A DNA stretch of 33,034 bases from DASYQD01 sp036005845 (GTDB lineage Bacteria > Acidobacteriota > Thermoanaerobaculia > Multivoradales > JAIOJS01): the NCBI GenBank assembly GCA_036005845.1, contig DASYQD010000091.1, forward strand, positions 1 through 33,034. Direction: 5' to 3'. The notes beneath the pieces were generated by a model, which worked only from the letters and a program-made list of their open reading frames with translations, had not been told where the DNA came from and searched no databases. The translations under genes were made by a program, and so were the position numbers. Shown here one piece after another: positions 13,849 through 20,060 of this stretch (position 1 is its first letter; every line of letters starts with the position of its first letter).

Positions 13849-15222
13849 ATGCAAGCGACTAGGAGAAAAGTCAGCCTCCTCCTCTTCGTGCTCGCCGCCT
13901 TTGCGGCGATCTCGCCGGCAGCAGCGTCGCTGTCAAAGCTCCCCGATCTCGTCCCGCAGCATCAGCTCCACCAGGTCGACATCGACCGCCTCGAGGCGGC
14001 GGCGCTCAACGACGTGCAGCTGCCGGCGCCCCAGCTCGACGAGCCCTCTCGTTTCTCGCTCTGGTGGCCGCCGCCGGCGCGGCACGATGAGCTGCTCACG
14101 CTTGCGCTCGTCGACACCAGCGAGCTCGCGCAGACCGCAGAGATCCCGTCGGCCGAGCCGCCGAGCTTGCCGGAAACTCGCGTCCGGGCCTTCGCCCTCT
14201 TTGACCTCGATTCGCCACCCGCCTCCAACCGCATAAGTCGCGGCAACGCATCGAGCTTTGGGCTCGCTTTGGTAGGGAGTCGCGTAGGGCGCGACACACC
14301 CTCCCTCTACGCCTTCGTCGGACATCAGCCCAACATGGGTCTGGATCCACTGGGCCTCGGGGAGATCTTCGCTGAGCCGGTCGGGGGTGCATACCAGGCG
14401 GTAGCAGCCGAGGCCTTGGACAATCGGAACACCGGCGGCGAGAGAGTTGCGGCCACTGGGCTAGCGCTCGCGACCATGCCAGCGGCGGGGCTCGAGGGCT
14501 TGTTCAACACGCTCGTCGACACGCCGATCCGGATGTGGAGGACCTCTCCGGTAGCGGCCCGAGAGACGCTGGCGACGTTCAAGGCCAAGGACGCTGACTC
14601 GCGCATTCGCCATGGCGCCGCTGCATGGGGGGCGTGGGGACAATTGTTCCTCGATGCGACGATCGTGGAGGGCCTGGCGGAGAGGCTTCTTCTGCGTTCC
14701 GCGGAGAAAAAAGCTCTACAGGCAGGTGCTGCAGAGCTTGACGCCGCGGGCGGCAACGGCGGAGTGGGTACGCAGCCACCCGCTCCAGTGGCATCGCACT
14801 CACGTGGGGTTGTACCACTCCTTCCAAATGAAGGTGCTGTCGGAACCTATGACGACCTAATCGCTGCAGGCAGCAAGGGGGACAACCTCACTCCTCACCA
14901 CATCCCTTCAGCGAACCACATGGCGCAGCACGGCGTGTCGAGCGGGGACGCTCTGGCAATAAACATGGAGAGCCCAGTGCCGGGCTCAGGCGGTCGCCAT
15001 CGACTCACCTTCACGTATGGGACGCAGGCCGATGCTGCGATGGCGCTACGCGACGCTCTCGCGGCAGGAGTACGTGACGCGCGGATGATATACCGCGATC
15101 AAGGTCTCTACAATGACTACATGCGTCGTCAGCTCCAAGAACTGATTCGGCTTCAGAAGGAAGGCCGTCCCGATCTCTTCGTAGAGCCGGTCGCCTCGCA
15201 TGTCGTGAAGCCCTCAGGCTAG
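13849..15222 (+). CDS. Secreted orphan toxin: signal peptide fused to RHS-core tail and HNH-like toxin domain
   Basis: A 457-aa protein; the start is supported by AGGA six bases before the ATG. Residues 1-26 form a clear signal peptide (basic start, LLLFVLAAFAAISPAAA). Residues 27-145 match nothing I know. Residues 147-170 (TPSLYAFVGHQPNMGLDPLGL) are the end of an RHS core, matching the giant RHS protein at its cleavage site, but no YD shell precedes it. Residues 171-457 are a toxin-type tip with a helical pretoxin part. The C-terminal domain carries LTPHHIPS (H350, H351), GGRHRLTFTYG and an acidic/basic helical end, suggestive of an HNH/endonuclease VII-like nuclease. The Imm30 gene follows 3 bases later. 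Secretion is supported by sequence; nuclease activity is inferred. The gene may still work, or may be a displaced RHS tip given a new start. Confidence 0.82.
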   Translation: MQATRRKVSLLLFVLAAFAAISPAAASLSKLPDLVPQHQLHQVDIDRLEAAALNDVQLPAPQLDEPSRFSLWWPPPARHDELLTLALVDTSELAQTAEIPSAEPPSLPETRVRAFALFDLDSPPASNRISRGNASSFGLALVGSRVGRDTPSLYAFVGHQPNMGLDPLGLGEIFAEPVGGAYQAVAAEALDNRNTGGERVAATGLALATMPAAGLEGLFNTLVDTPIRMWRTSPVAARETLATFKAKDADSRIRHGAAAWGAWGQLFLDATIVEGLAERLLLRSAEKKALQAGAAELDAAGGNGGVGTQPPAPVASHSRGVVPLLPNEGAVGTYDDLIAAGSKGDNLTPHHIPSANHMAQHGVSSGDALAINMESPVPGSGGRHRLTFTYGTQADAAMALRDALAAGVRDARMIYRDQGLYNDYMRRQLQELIRLQKEGRPDLFVEPVASHVVKPSG

Positions 15223-15225
15223 TCG

Positions 15226-15699
15226 ATGAAACCTGCCACGACACGCCTCTTGCACGAGCTCGAACGAGCCAACGATAAAGGCGACGCACAGTACGTCCAG
15301 AAGTTTGAAGACGTGCTGGCACGGATCGCAGCGGAGGCCGATCCCGACAGCATTGAGAGTCTGCTGGCATTTTTCGAAGAAAAACCTCTCTATGATGAGC
15401 CGATGTTTTCGATCGTCCACACGATCGAAGCCTTCGACGACAACACCTATGTGGATCGCATGGTCGTGGGTATGCCGAGCCTATCGGCGAGGTCTCCTCG
15501 CTGGGCGAGCATCCTCCAGATGCGGATCATGAACTCAGAGCCCACCTATGCTGCGTATCTGGGTCGCTTGGCTAACGCCACACCTGAAGAGTGTTCTGCG
15601 GCAGCCAGAGTCGCGAGTGCGGTTGCGGCAAAGCAGCCGCGTTTCGGGTCGCGTGTACAGATGCTGTTGGACGTTTGCGGGGCCGAGCCTCGTCGCTGA
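15226..15699 (+). CDS. Imm30-family immunity protein
   Basis: A 157-aa cytoplasmic protein starting 3 bases after the orphan toxin stop, so probably co-translated with it. The central part (SIESLLAFFEEKPLYDEPMF, then SIVHTIEAFDD, then SPRWASILQMRIMNSEPT) is the pattern I recognise from Imm30, an immunity family found beside RHS and other polymorphic toxins. It should bind and block the preceding HNH-like toxin. The last bases, including the TGA stop, already belong to dispersed repeat R2, so the repeat may have contributed the end of the gene. Confidence 0.85.
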   Translation: MKPATTRLLHELERANDKGDAQYVQKFEDVLARIAAEADPDSIESLLAFFEEKPLYDEPMFSIVHTIEAFDDNTYVDRMVVGMPSLSARSPRWASILQMRIMNSEPTYAAYLGRLANATPEECSAAARVASAVAAKQPRFGSRVQMLLDVCGAEPRR

Positions 15700-15813
15700 G
15701 CGCCGGCGTCTCGTGGTGGGCGGCCCGGCGCGAGCTGCGAAGGTCGGTGGCTTCGCAGAGTCCCGCGCGGGGTAGCCGTGCCTACGGGGCACGGCAGGAC
15801 CCGGGCAAGAGCG
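15695..15813 (+). repeat. Dispersed repeat copy R2 (diverged, shorter)
   Basis: It starts GCTGAGCG, overlapping the Imm30 stop codon. It then shares GGGCGGCCCGGC, GTGGCTTCG, CCTACGGG and CCGGGCA blocks with R1 and, more weakly, R3. It ends about 35 bases before the CdiA-type toxin remnant, so it lies exactly between two toxin/immunity units. Confidence 0.6.
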
Positions 15814-15845
15814 TCAGACGACTCGCTGAAGCGGTCCACTCTAGC

Positions 15846-15971
15846 CGGCGTGACGCCATTCTTTTTGCTGTTCCAATGGAGACCACAACAGAGCAATGGG
15901 TGCAGATTGTGCGTGCGATCGAATACGCTAGGAGTAGGAACGTGATCGTGTACGTGACTAGAGTGCGGTAA
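15846..15971 (+). pseudogene. C-terminal remnant of a CdiA/RHS-type endonuclease toxin
   Basis: The last 42 codons of a frame ending TAA at 15969-15971 read RRDAILFAVPMETTTEQWVQ, then IVRAIEYARSRNVIVYVTRV. This resembles the end of CdiA-CT endonuclease toxins (a strand LFAVP, TTxxQW, a helix ending in a YA-S motif, and a final strand). No RHS or CdiA body precedes it; the frame upstream runs into repeat R2. The CdiI-family gene begins at the very next base, which supports the toxin identity. Only a fragment is left, so it should be inactive. Confidence 0.6.
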
Positions 15972-16460
15972 ATGAACGAGATCGCGTGGCAGCCTAGCGC
16001 GGTCGTGTATGCGAATCGCGACTTCTTCGATTTGCAAACACAGTCATGTCGACGTCTGTGCTTCGTCGATCCGGCCGGAGCGCACTTCCACTTCGACGCA
16101 GCAGTCGATGACCAGACTCTCGGGTTTGCCGTCAACGACGCACTCGCCGCGAGTCGGCCTCTGACTCCAGAGCAGGCCAGCCAGCTGCGAGCGACGGCTA
16201 CCGTTCGCTATCAGGCATGGGTGCTGGCCCTGATGAGCCAGCACGGCTACAAGTCGCGACGAGCGATGTTCAAGAGCATGAGGAGTTGCTCCATCGAACT
16301 CTCTGGGGGCCATGTGAGGCTAATCCCGTGGCGACGAGACGGTCTCGAAGGCTGGACTGGGGACGGCATCTCTGAGGACGAACAGGTCGTGGTCGTCGCG
16401 GACAGTCCTGCGGGGGCTATTGGCGCTGGGCTGCGACTGGCCCTTGAACGCTCAGGTTGA
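15972..16460 (+). CDS. cdiI: CdiI-family (DUF1436) contact-dependent inhibition immunity protein
   Basis: A 162-aa protein whose ATG directly follows the stop of the toxin remnant. Its C-terminal half carries the family pattern: SRPLTPEQ, YQAWVLALMSQHGYKSRRAMFK, then SMRSCSIELSGGHVRLIPWR, GLEGWTG and DSPAGAIGAGLRLAL. CdiI proteins of this family bind the C-terminal nuclease domain of CdiA toxins in the cytoplasm. The gene appears intact while its cognate toxin is reduced to a tail. It therefore looks like an orphan immunity gene that may still protect against neighbours carrying the full toxin. The family call is strong; the present-day role is inferred. Confidence 0.85.
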   Translation: MNEIAWQPSAVVYANRDFFDLQTQSCRRLCFVDPAGAHFHFDAAVDDQTLGFAVNDALAASRPLTPEQASQLRATATVRYQAWVLALMSQHGYKSRRAMFKSMRSCSIELSGGHVRLIPWRRDGLEGWTGDGISEDEQVVVVADSPAGAIGAGLRLALERSG

Positions 16461-16530
16461 CAGTCTAGGAGCGCCTGAAGCCCCGTCCTACACTCCGTCG
16501 CGCCCTGACTCGTGCATCTGGCCGATCGAT

Positions 16531-16545
16531 CCCCCCTGCGGGGGG
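16531..16545 (+). terminator. G/C hairpin downstream of cdiI
   Basis: CCCCCC (16531-16536), loop TGC, GGGGGG (16540-16545), 70 bases after the cdiI stop. There is no T-run, so efficiency as an intrinsic terminator is doubtful. Confidence 0.35.
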
Positions 16546-16547
16546 CC

Positions 16548-16658
16548 GGAACACGCTCGTGGTGGTTCTCGACGCCGCCGGCAAAGGGGTGCGCGAGATC
16601 CGGCCAGCGGGCCGTGGACGAGTTCCGTACCGATACGACGCGACGGACTGCTGTGTCC
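16548..16658 (+). pseudogene. Relic of RHS YD-repeat DNA
   Basis: The DNA aligns by eye with 7779-7893 of the giant RHS gene. It shares TTCTCGACGCCGCCGGCAAA-like and GTGCGCGAGAT-C-CGGCC blocks and GCGGGCCGTGG, with scattered substitutions and two single-base gaps. In the RHS frame it reads VVLDAAGKGVREIRPAGRG, against VVLDAVGKVVREIRPAGRG in the intact protein. The frame soon hits a stop. It is a leftover of a second RHS gene or of a recombination event, and sits just before another toxin fragment. Confidence 0.7.
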
Positions 16659-16704
16659 GAGATACGTACGTCCTCGAGCGGAGGCTGTAACGAGGCATAG
16701 AACG

Positions 16705-16985
16705 ATGACCAACAAGCGAGTCGGAGTGCGAGCGGACGCTCTGACGCAAACCAGCAGTGGCGAGTATATCTACATCGAGAGAAAGTACTCACCGTTAGCC
16801 AGCTACACGGAAAACCAAGCGGTCGTCATTCCGGAATTGGTGAAGGCTGGCGACGCCGGGATGTGGGCCGAGGTTGGGACGCGCAGTGGCAGATTGAGTC
16901 GCGGACAGAAGATCTTGGTGGAATTTCAAGGCGATGTGTGGGACAGCGGCCCGGTGTTGCATGCCTGTACAAGCTTGGTATTGAC
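16705..16985 (+). pseudogene. Second PD-(D/E)XK toxin tip, truncated by an IS481-family insertion
   Basis: From the ATG at 16705 the frame reads RVGVRADALTQTSSGEYIYI, then ERKYSPLASYTENQAVVIPE, then a segment ending ILVEFQGDVWDSGPVLH. Asp11, Glu25 and Lys27 keep the same D-14-E-x-K spacing as the giant RHS tip (D3625, E3639, K3641), so the two share the nuclease fold. After GPVLHA a +1/-1 shift gives YKLGID up to 16985, where the IS begins. Beyond the IS, codons from 18186 read EKYKRLQQEP and stop at 18216-18218. These may be the original C-terminus (YKLGID plus EKYKRLQQEP) or the end of a lost immunity gene. The tip is probably inactive. Confidence 0.6.
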
Positions 16986-18186
16986 CCGACAGTCGGTCCT
17001 CGGGGCGCGGGTCACGCGGCGGTCGTCAGCGACGCCTCCTTCGGGGCGGTCAAAAGCGGCAGTAGGTCATCGGAGGTGACTCCAAGGGTGTCGGCCATCG
17101 CCTGAGCCGGCGTACGGCCAGCGAGGCGGTAACCCTGGTGAGAGCGGCGCAGGTTGTAGCGCTCGAGGTTAGTGTCGAGGTCGGCCTGCAGCTGGTCGAC
17201 CGACTCGTACCAAGTGCTTCTGCCGCCGATCCGGAAGCACTCATCAAGCAGCGTGCGATTCATGCGCTCGACGAAGCCGTTGGTGCGCGGCGAGCGCACC
17301 TTCGTGGTGCGGTGCTCGATGCCCTCCATCGCCAGCAGGAGCTCGTAGGGATGCTGTTCGGGACGCCCGCAGAATTCTCGGCCGTTGTCGGTCAGCACGG
17401 CACCCACCTCGATGCCCAGAGTCTGGTAAAAGGGTAGGACTCGATCGTAGAGCAGGTCGGTAGCCGTGATCGGCATCTTCGAGGTGTAGAGCTTGGCGAA
17501 GGCCAGGGAGCAGAAGACGTCGACCACCACCTGCACGTAGACCTTGCCCACACCCTTCAGCGTGCCCCAGTAGAAGGTGTCCTGATTGAGTAGCTCGCCG
17601 GGCCGCGTAGCCTCGACGTGGCGGCAGCGGAAGTCGGCGCTGTGGCGTTCGAGCAATGCGATCTGCCGCTCGGACAGCACAAAGGTCTGCTGCTGCGCCT
17701 CGCGCTCGAGTCGGAGGAGCCGCTTGGTGCGAGTCTCCAAATCGTGGCGGAGCCACACGCCGCGGACACCCGTGGGGCTGACGCTGACTCCGGCGAGCCG
17801 CAGCTCGTTGGCGACGCGTTCGGGCCCAGCTGTCGGGCAGTCGAGGGCGTACTGCAGGATCTTCTCTTCGACCTCAGGTGCCACCCGGTTGGGGTGAGGG
17901 CTCTTGGGGCCACGCTTCTCTTCCACCAGCGCGGCGACGCCGCCGACTTGGAAGGCCCGGCGGACCTCGTAGAAAGTGTCGCGGTGGTAGCCCATGATCT
18001 TGCAGGCCTTCGACACGTTGCCGAGCTCTTCGGCGAGTTGCAGCAGGGAGAGCTTGCGCTTGGTACTCTGGCTCTGGGCGGTCATCGGTTCCTCTCCGGT
18101 AGTTGGTTGGTCGCACTTCCAATCTACCCGGAGGACCGGGGCCGCCTTTGTCACGTCAGCCGACGTAACTCAGGCGGCACTGTCGG
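16986..18186 (-). mobile_element. IS481-family insertion element (first copy)
   Basis: About 1.2 kb, carrying one reverse-strand transposase. Candidate terminal inverted repeats are CCGACAGT at 16986-16993 and its complement ACTGTCGG at 18179-18186, with weaker matching further in. No clear target duplication is visible, so the borders are approximate. It interrupts the second PD-(D/E)XK toxin remnant. Confidence 0.65.
17012..18085 (-). CDS. IS481-family transposase
   Basis: A 357-aa DDE transposase. I chose the ATG at 18085 because AGAGGA lies just upstream; the frame is open a further 23 codons. Residues 1-60 form an HTH (LLQLAEELGNVSKACKIMGYHRDTFYEV), followed by a second helix-turn-helix-like part at 66-115 (PEVEEKILQYAL, PERVANELRLAGVSVSPTGV). 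The rve/DDE core has D169 (NQDTFYWG), D233 (LTDNGREF) and E273 (TNGFVERMNRTLLDE), all present. It should catalyse cut-and-paste or copy-paste movement of the element. It looks intact and full length for IS481. It is unrelated at close range to the second transposase in this window. Confidence 0.93.
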   Translation of the reverse strand: MTAQSQSTKRKLSLLQLAEELGNVSKACKIMGYHRDTFYEVRRAFQVGGVAALVEEKRGPKSPHPNRVAPEVEEKILQYALDCPTAGPERVANELRLAGVSVSPTGVRGVWLRHDLETRTKRLLRLEREAQQQTFVLSERQIALLERHSADFRCRHVEATRPGELLNQDTFYWGTLKGVGKVYVQVVVDVFCSLAFAKLYTSKMPITATDLLYDRVLPFYQTLGIEVGAVLTDNGREFCGRPEQHPYELLLAMEGIEHRTTKVRSPRTNGFVERMNRTLLDECFRIGGRSTWYESVDQLQADLDTNLERYNLRRSHQGYRLAGRTPAQAMADTLGVTSDDLLPLLTAPKEASLTTAA

Positions 18187-18257
18187 AGAAATACAAACGG
18201 CTTCAGCAGGAGCCCTGATCAATCCTGCCCGGCCCACCCAGCCGCCCCTGATGCTCT

Positions 18258-18408
18258 GCTGAGCGCTAGTGGCGCGTGAAGGGCGGCCCGGCTCTCCCTT
18301 CGGGCATCGTAGCTTCGAAGAGCCCGGCCCAGGCGGCGCCGGGGGCGGCCGTCCCAACGGGCACGGGCAGCCGGTCCCGGCAAGGGTCGCGCCGGTCGCA
18401 GACGCGCG
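18258..18408 (+). repeat. Dispersed repeat copy R3
   Basis: It begins GCTGAGCG 40 bases after a TGA (18216-18218), mirroring R1, which starts 41 bases after an immunity-gene stop. The alignment with R1 covers about 150 bases with only short gaps and is the best of the three pairwise matches. Like R1 it holds imperfectly complementary GGCCCGGCTCT and AGAGCCCGGCC segments. Confidence 0.75.
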
Positions 18409-18436
18409 CTTCGGACTGCGAGACCAAGACGGGAGG

Positions 18437-18506
18437 TGCAGTGTCGCCGCTACCAGTGGCCAGGTACCTGCCGGACCCGGAGATGGCGGATGAGCGCGAG
18501 CTAGAA
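18437..18506 (+). pseudogene. RHS-like fragment, left half, interrupted by second IS
   Basis: The frame reads VSPLPVARYLPDPEMADERELE up to the IS border. When joined across the IS, with one copy of the GCTAGA duplication removed, it continues SVKELLAGPEADEEPIGPAI. This is similar to YLPDPAVPGPARDRVKELLAG in the giant RHS protein (nucleotides about 4633-4700), and the stretch GTCAAGGAGCTCCTCGC is identical in both. It appears to be a piece of another RHS gene. Confidence 0.45.
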
Positions 18507-19537
18507 TGTGATGTCTCAGGACATTGTTCCTGGATAGGAGTTGTCCACCCGGGCGACTTCGGTAAGGCTGAGTGTGCTGAACAAAGCCACCGAGGAGGCC
18601 CGGATGGACGCTCACAAGAATGCCCGAAGCTGTGTGTGGAGTCGAGATCTGCTGATACGGCGAGTCAAGGAGGGTAAGCGCCTGGCGGAGGTTGCTGCGC
18701 AGATTGGATTGAGCGAGCGACGAGCTCGAGAATGGGTGAAGCGGGAGCGATGCGAAGGCCGTGCGGGGCTGGCTGATCGGTCGTGTGCTCCTCGTCGGCG
18801 TCCGAGGCAGGTACGTCCGGAGACCGAGATCGAGATCGTCGCCTTACGTAGGCAGCGGCTTACTTGCCTGCAGATCGCCGATCGGATTGGAGTATCACGC
18901 TCTACCGTCGCTCGCGTGGTGGGTCGTGCCGGCCTATCCCGCTTGAAGAGCCTCGATCCAGTAGAGCCTCCGAACCGCTACCAGTGGGGTGAGCCCGGCG
19001 ATCTGCTGCATCTAGACACCAAGCGGCTTGGAAGAATTGACGGCATCGGGCATCGCATCACTGGCCAGCGGACGCGCCCGGCCCAGAAGGGATGGGAGTT
19101 TGTCTTCGTCTGCATCGACGATGCGACCCGATTGGCGTACGTCGAAGTCCTCGACGATCAGCTGAGCACAACGGCCGTCGGCTTCCTCGGCCGCGCTCTG
19201 AGCTGGCTACGCGCTCATGGTGTGGAAACCAAGCGGGTGATGACTGACAACGGCTCCTGCTTCGTCTGTCACACCTTTCGTCGATTCTGTGCTTCGCTCG
19301 GCCTTCGCCAGATCTACACCAAGCCCTACCGGCCACGCACTAACGGCAAAGCGGAGCGCTTCATCCAGACACTGCTACGCAGCTGGGCGTACCGCTTCGC
19401 CTTCTACACCTCCGCCGAGCGCACTGCCTTCCTCCCTCGCTTCCTGCACTTCTACAACCATCACCGAGCACACTCAAGCCTCGATGGGTCACCACCGATC
19501 AGCCGCCTATCGCGGAACAATGTCCTAAGACTTGACA
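18507..19537 (+). mobile_element. IS481-family insertion element (second copy), 1031 bp with inverted repeats and target duplication
   Basis: The terminal inverted repeats begin TGT. The left end (18507-18530) and the reverse complement of the right end (19537-19514) match at 21 of 24 positions, sharing AGGACATTGTTCC exactly. After a 2-base gap GATAGG is also shared. The flanks read GCTAGAA (18500-18506) and GCTAGAG (19538-19544), a target-site duplication matching at 6 of 7. The transposase stop codon lies just beyond the right inverted repeat. Confidence 0.85.
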
Positions 19538-19542
19538 GCTAG
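18604..19542 (+). CDS. IS481-family transposase
   Basis: A 312-aa DDE transposase. The ATG at 18604 is preferred because GAGGAGG lies 5 bases upstream; an upstream in-frame ATG at 18541 lacks a site. Residues 14-50 form an HTH (LLIRRVKEGKRLAEVAAQIGLSERRAREWV), and a second HTH at 76-108 includes LQIADRIGVSRSTVARVV. The DDE catalytic core has D138 (LHLDTK), D215 (MTDNGSCF) and E251 (RTNGKAERFIQTLL), followed by the typical YNHHRAHSSLDGSPP ending. All key residues are present, so it may be active. The last codons use sequence at and beyond the right inverted repeat. Confidence 0.93.
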   Translation: MDAHKNARSCVWSRDLLIRRVKEGKRLAEVAAQIGLSERRAREWVKRERCEGRAGLADRSCAPRRRPRQVRPETEIEIVALRRQRLTCLQIADRIGVSRSTVARVVGRAGLSRLKSLDPVEPPNRYQWGEPGDLLHLDTKRLGRIDGIGHRITGQRTRPAQKGWEFVFVCIDDATRLAYVEVLDDQLSTTAVGFLGRALSWLRAHGVETKRVMTDNGSCFVCHTFRRFCASLGLRQIYTKPYRPRTNGKAERFIQTLLRSWAYRFAFYTSAERTAFLPRFLHFYNHHRAHSSLDGSPPISRLSRNNVLRLDS

Positions 19543-19743
19543 AGAGCGTCAAGGAGCTCCTCGCGGGGCCGGAGGCCGACGAAGAACCGATCGGTCCGGC
19601 GATCCTCGAGACGACGCAGCGGGCCGATCGACCGTTTCAAGGCGTGGAAGGAGAAAGCGGACGCTGCGGACTCGTACGCGGGGTGCCGAAGGTCTCTCCC
19701 GGCGTTGCAGAAGCTCAGCGGGCGCCAAGGCGGGAGGCGGCTG
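19538..19743 (+). pseudogene. RHS-like fragment, right half, after second IS
   Basis: It continues the frame broken by the IS: ESVKELLAGPEADEEPIG, then PAILETTQRADRPFQGVEGE, ending at a TAG near 19743. Only the first part resembles the giant RHS protein; the rest is not recognised. A second open frame (FKAWKEKADAADSYAGCRRS) overlaps it and may reflect a frameshift. Nothing further is seen up to the KTSC-like gene. Confidence 0.35.
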
Positions 19744-19793
19744 GGTAGCCAGCATGACGTGGCGCGCTTCGCCGCCGGCTCTGCGTTCACTCC

Positions 19794-20021
19794 TTAGATT
19801 TGAGTCTTGCTCTCGTAGCCTGGGTTGTTGCGGCTGATGTAGGTGCTGAGTCCCTTCCCAGCCCGCGCGAGTTTCTTCATTTCCTCGACGACGGCGCGGC
19901 CGGCGCTCTTGTAGGTGTAGAGGTAGATCCATTCCTGGCCGAATTGGACCTTGATGTAGTCATTGCCGATCTCGTAGCCGGGGATAGGGGATTTGCCGCT
20001 GTCGTTTGCGTAGGGCGTCAT
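19794..20021 (-). CDS. KTSC-domain-like small protein
   Basis: A 75-aa protein with a clear start: GGAGG five bases before the ATG at 20021. The core YEIGNDYIKVQFGQEWIYLY, then YKSAGRAVVEEMKKLARAGK and GLSTYISRN, is the pattern of a widespread family of small KTSC-like proteins (short beta strands and a helix). Related domains occur alone or attached to RNA- or nuclease-related proteins, but no role is established. There is no signal peptide. It lies at the edge of the decayed toxin region, divergent from the amidotransferase gene with only 39 bases between starts. Confidence 0.85.
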   Translation of the reverse strand: MTPYANDSGKSPIPGYEIGNDYIKVQFGQEWIYLYTYKSAGRAVVEEMKKLARAGKGLSTYISRNNPGYESKTQI

Positions 20022-20047
20022 CCTTCCTCCAATCTGAAGCCGTCAGT

Positions 20048-20053
20048 TAGAAT
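20048..20053 (+). promoter_or_regulatory. Candidate -10 element for a leaderless mRNA
   Basis: TAGAAT ends 7 bases before the ATG of the amidotransferase gene, and no Shine-Dalgarno is present there. This spacing would place the transcription start at or next to the ATG. No convincing -35 hexamer is visible. Confidence 0.35.
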
Positions 20054-20060
20054 CAACAGT

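Noticed and set aside
16863..17105. Separate gene overlapping the second toxin fragment and first IS
   Set aside because: It spans the IS border and has no coding features beyond YKLGID, which is better explained as a frameshifted toxin end.
16961..18195. Alternative first-IS ends beginning TGT (TGTACAAG on the left, TGTATTTC on the right)
   Set aside because: The two ends match over only four bases and then diverge; CCGACAGT gives a better inverted repeat, though neither gives a target duplication.
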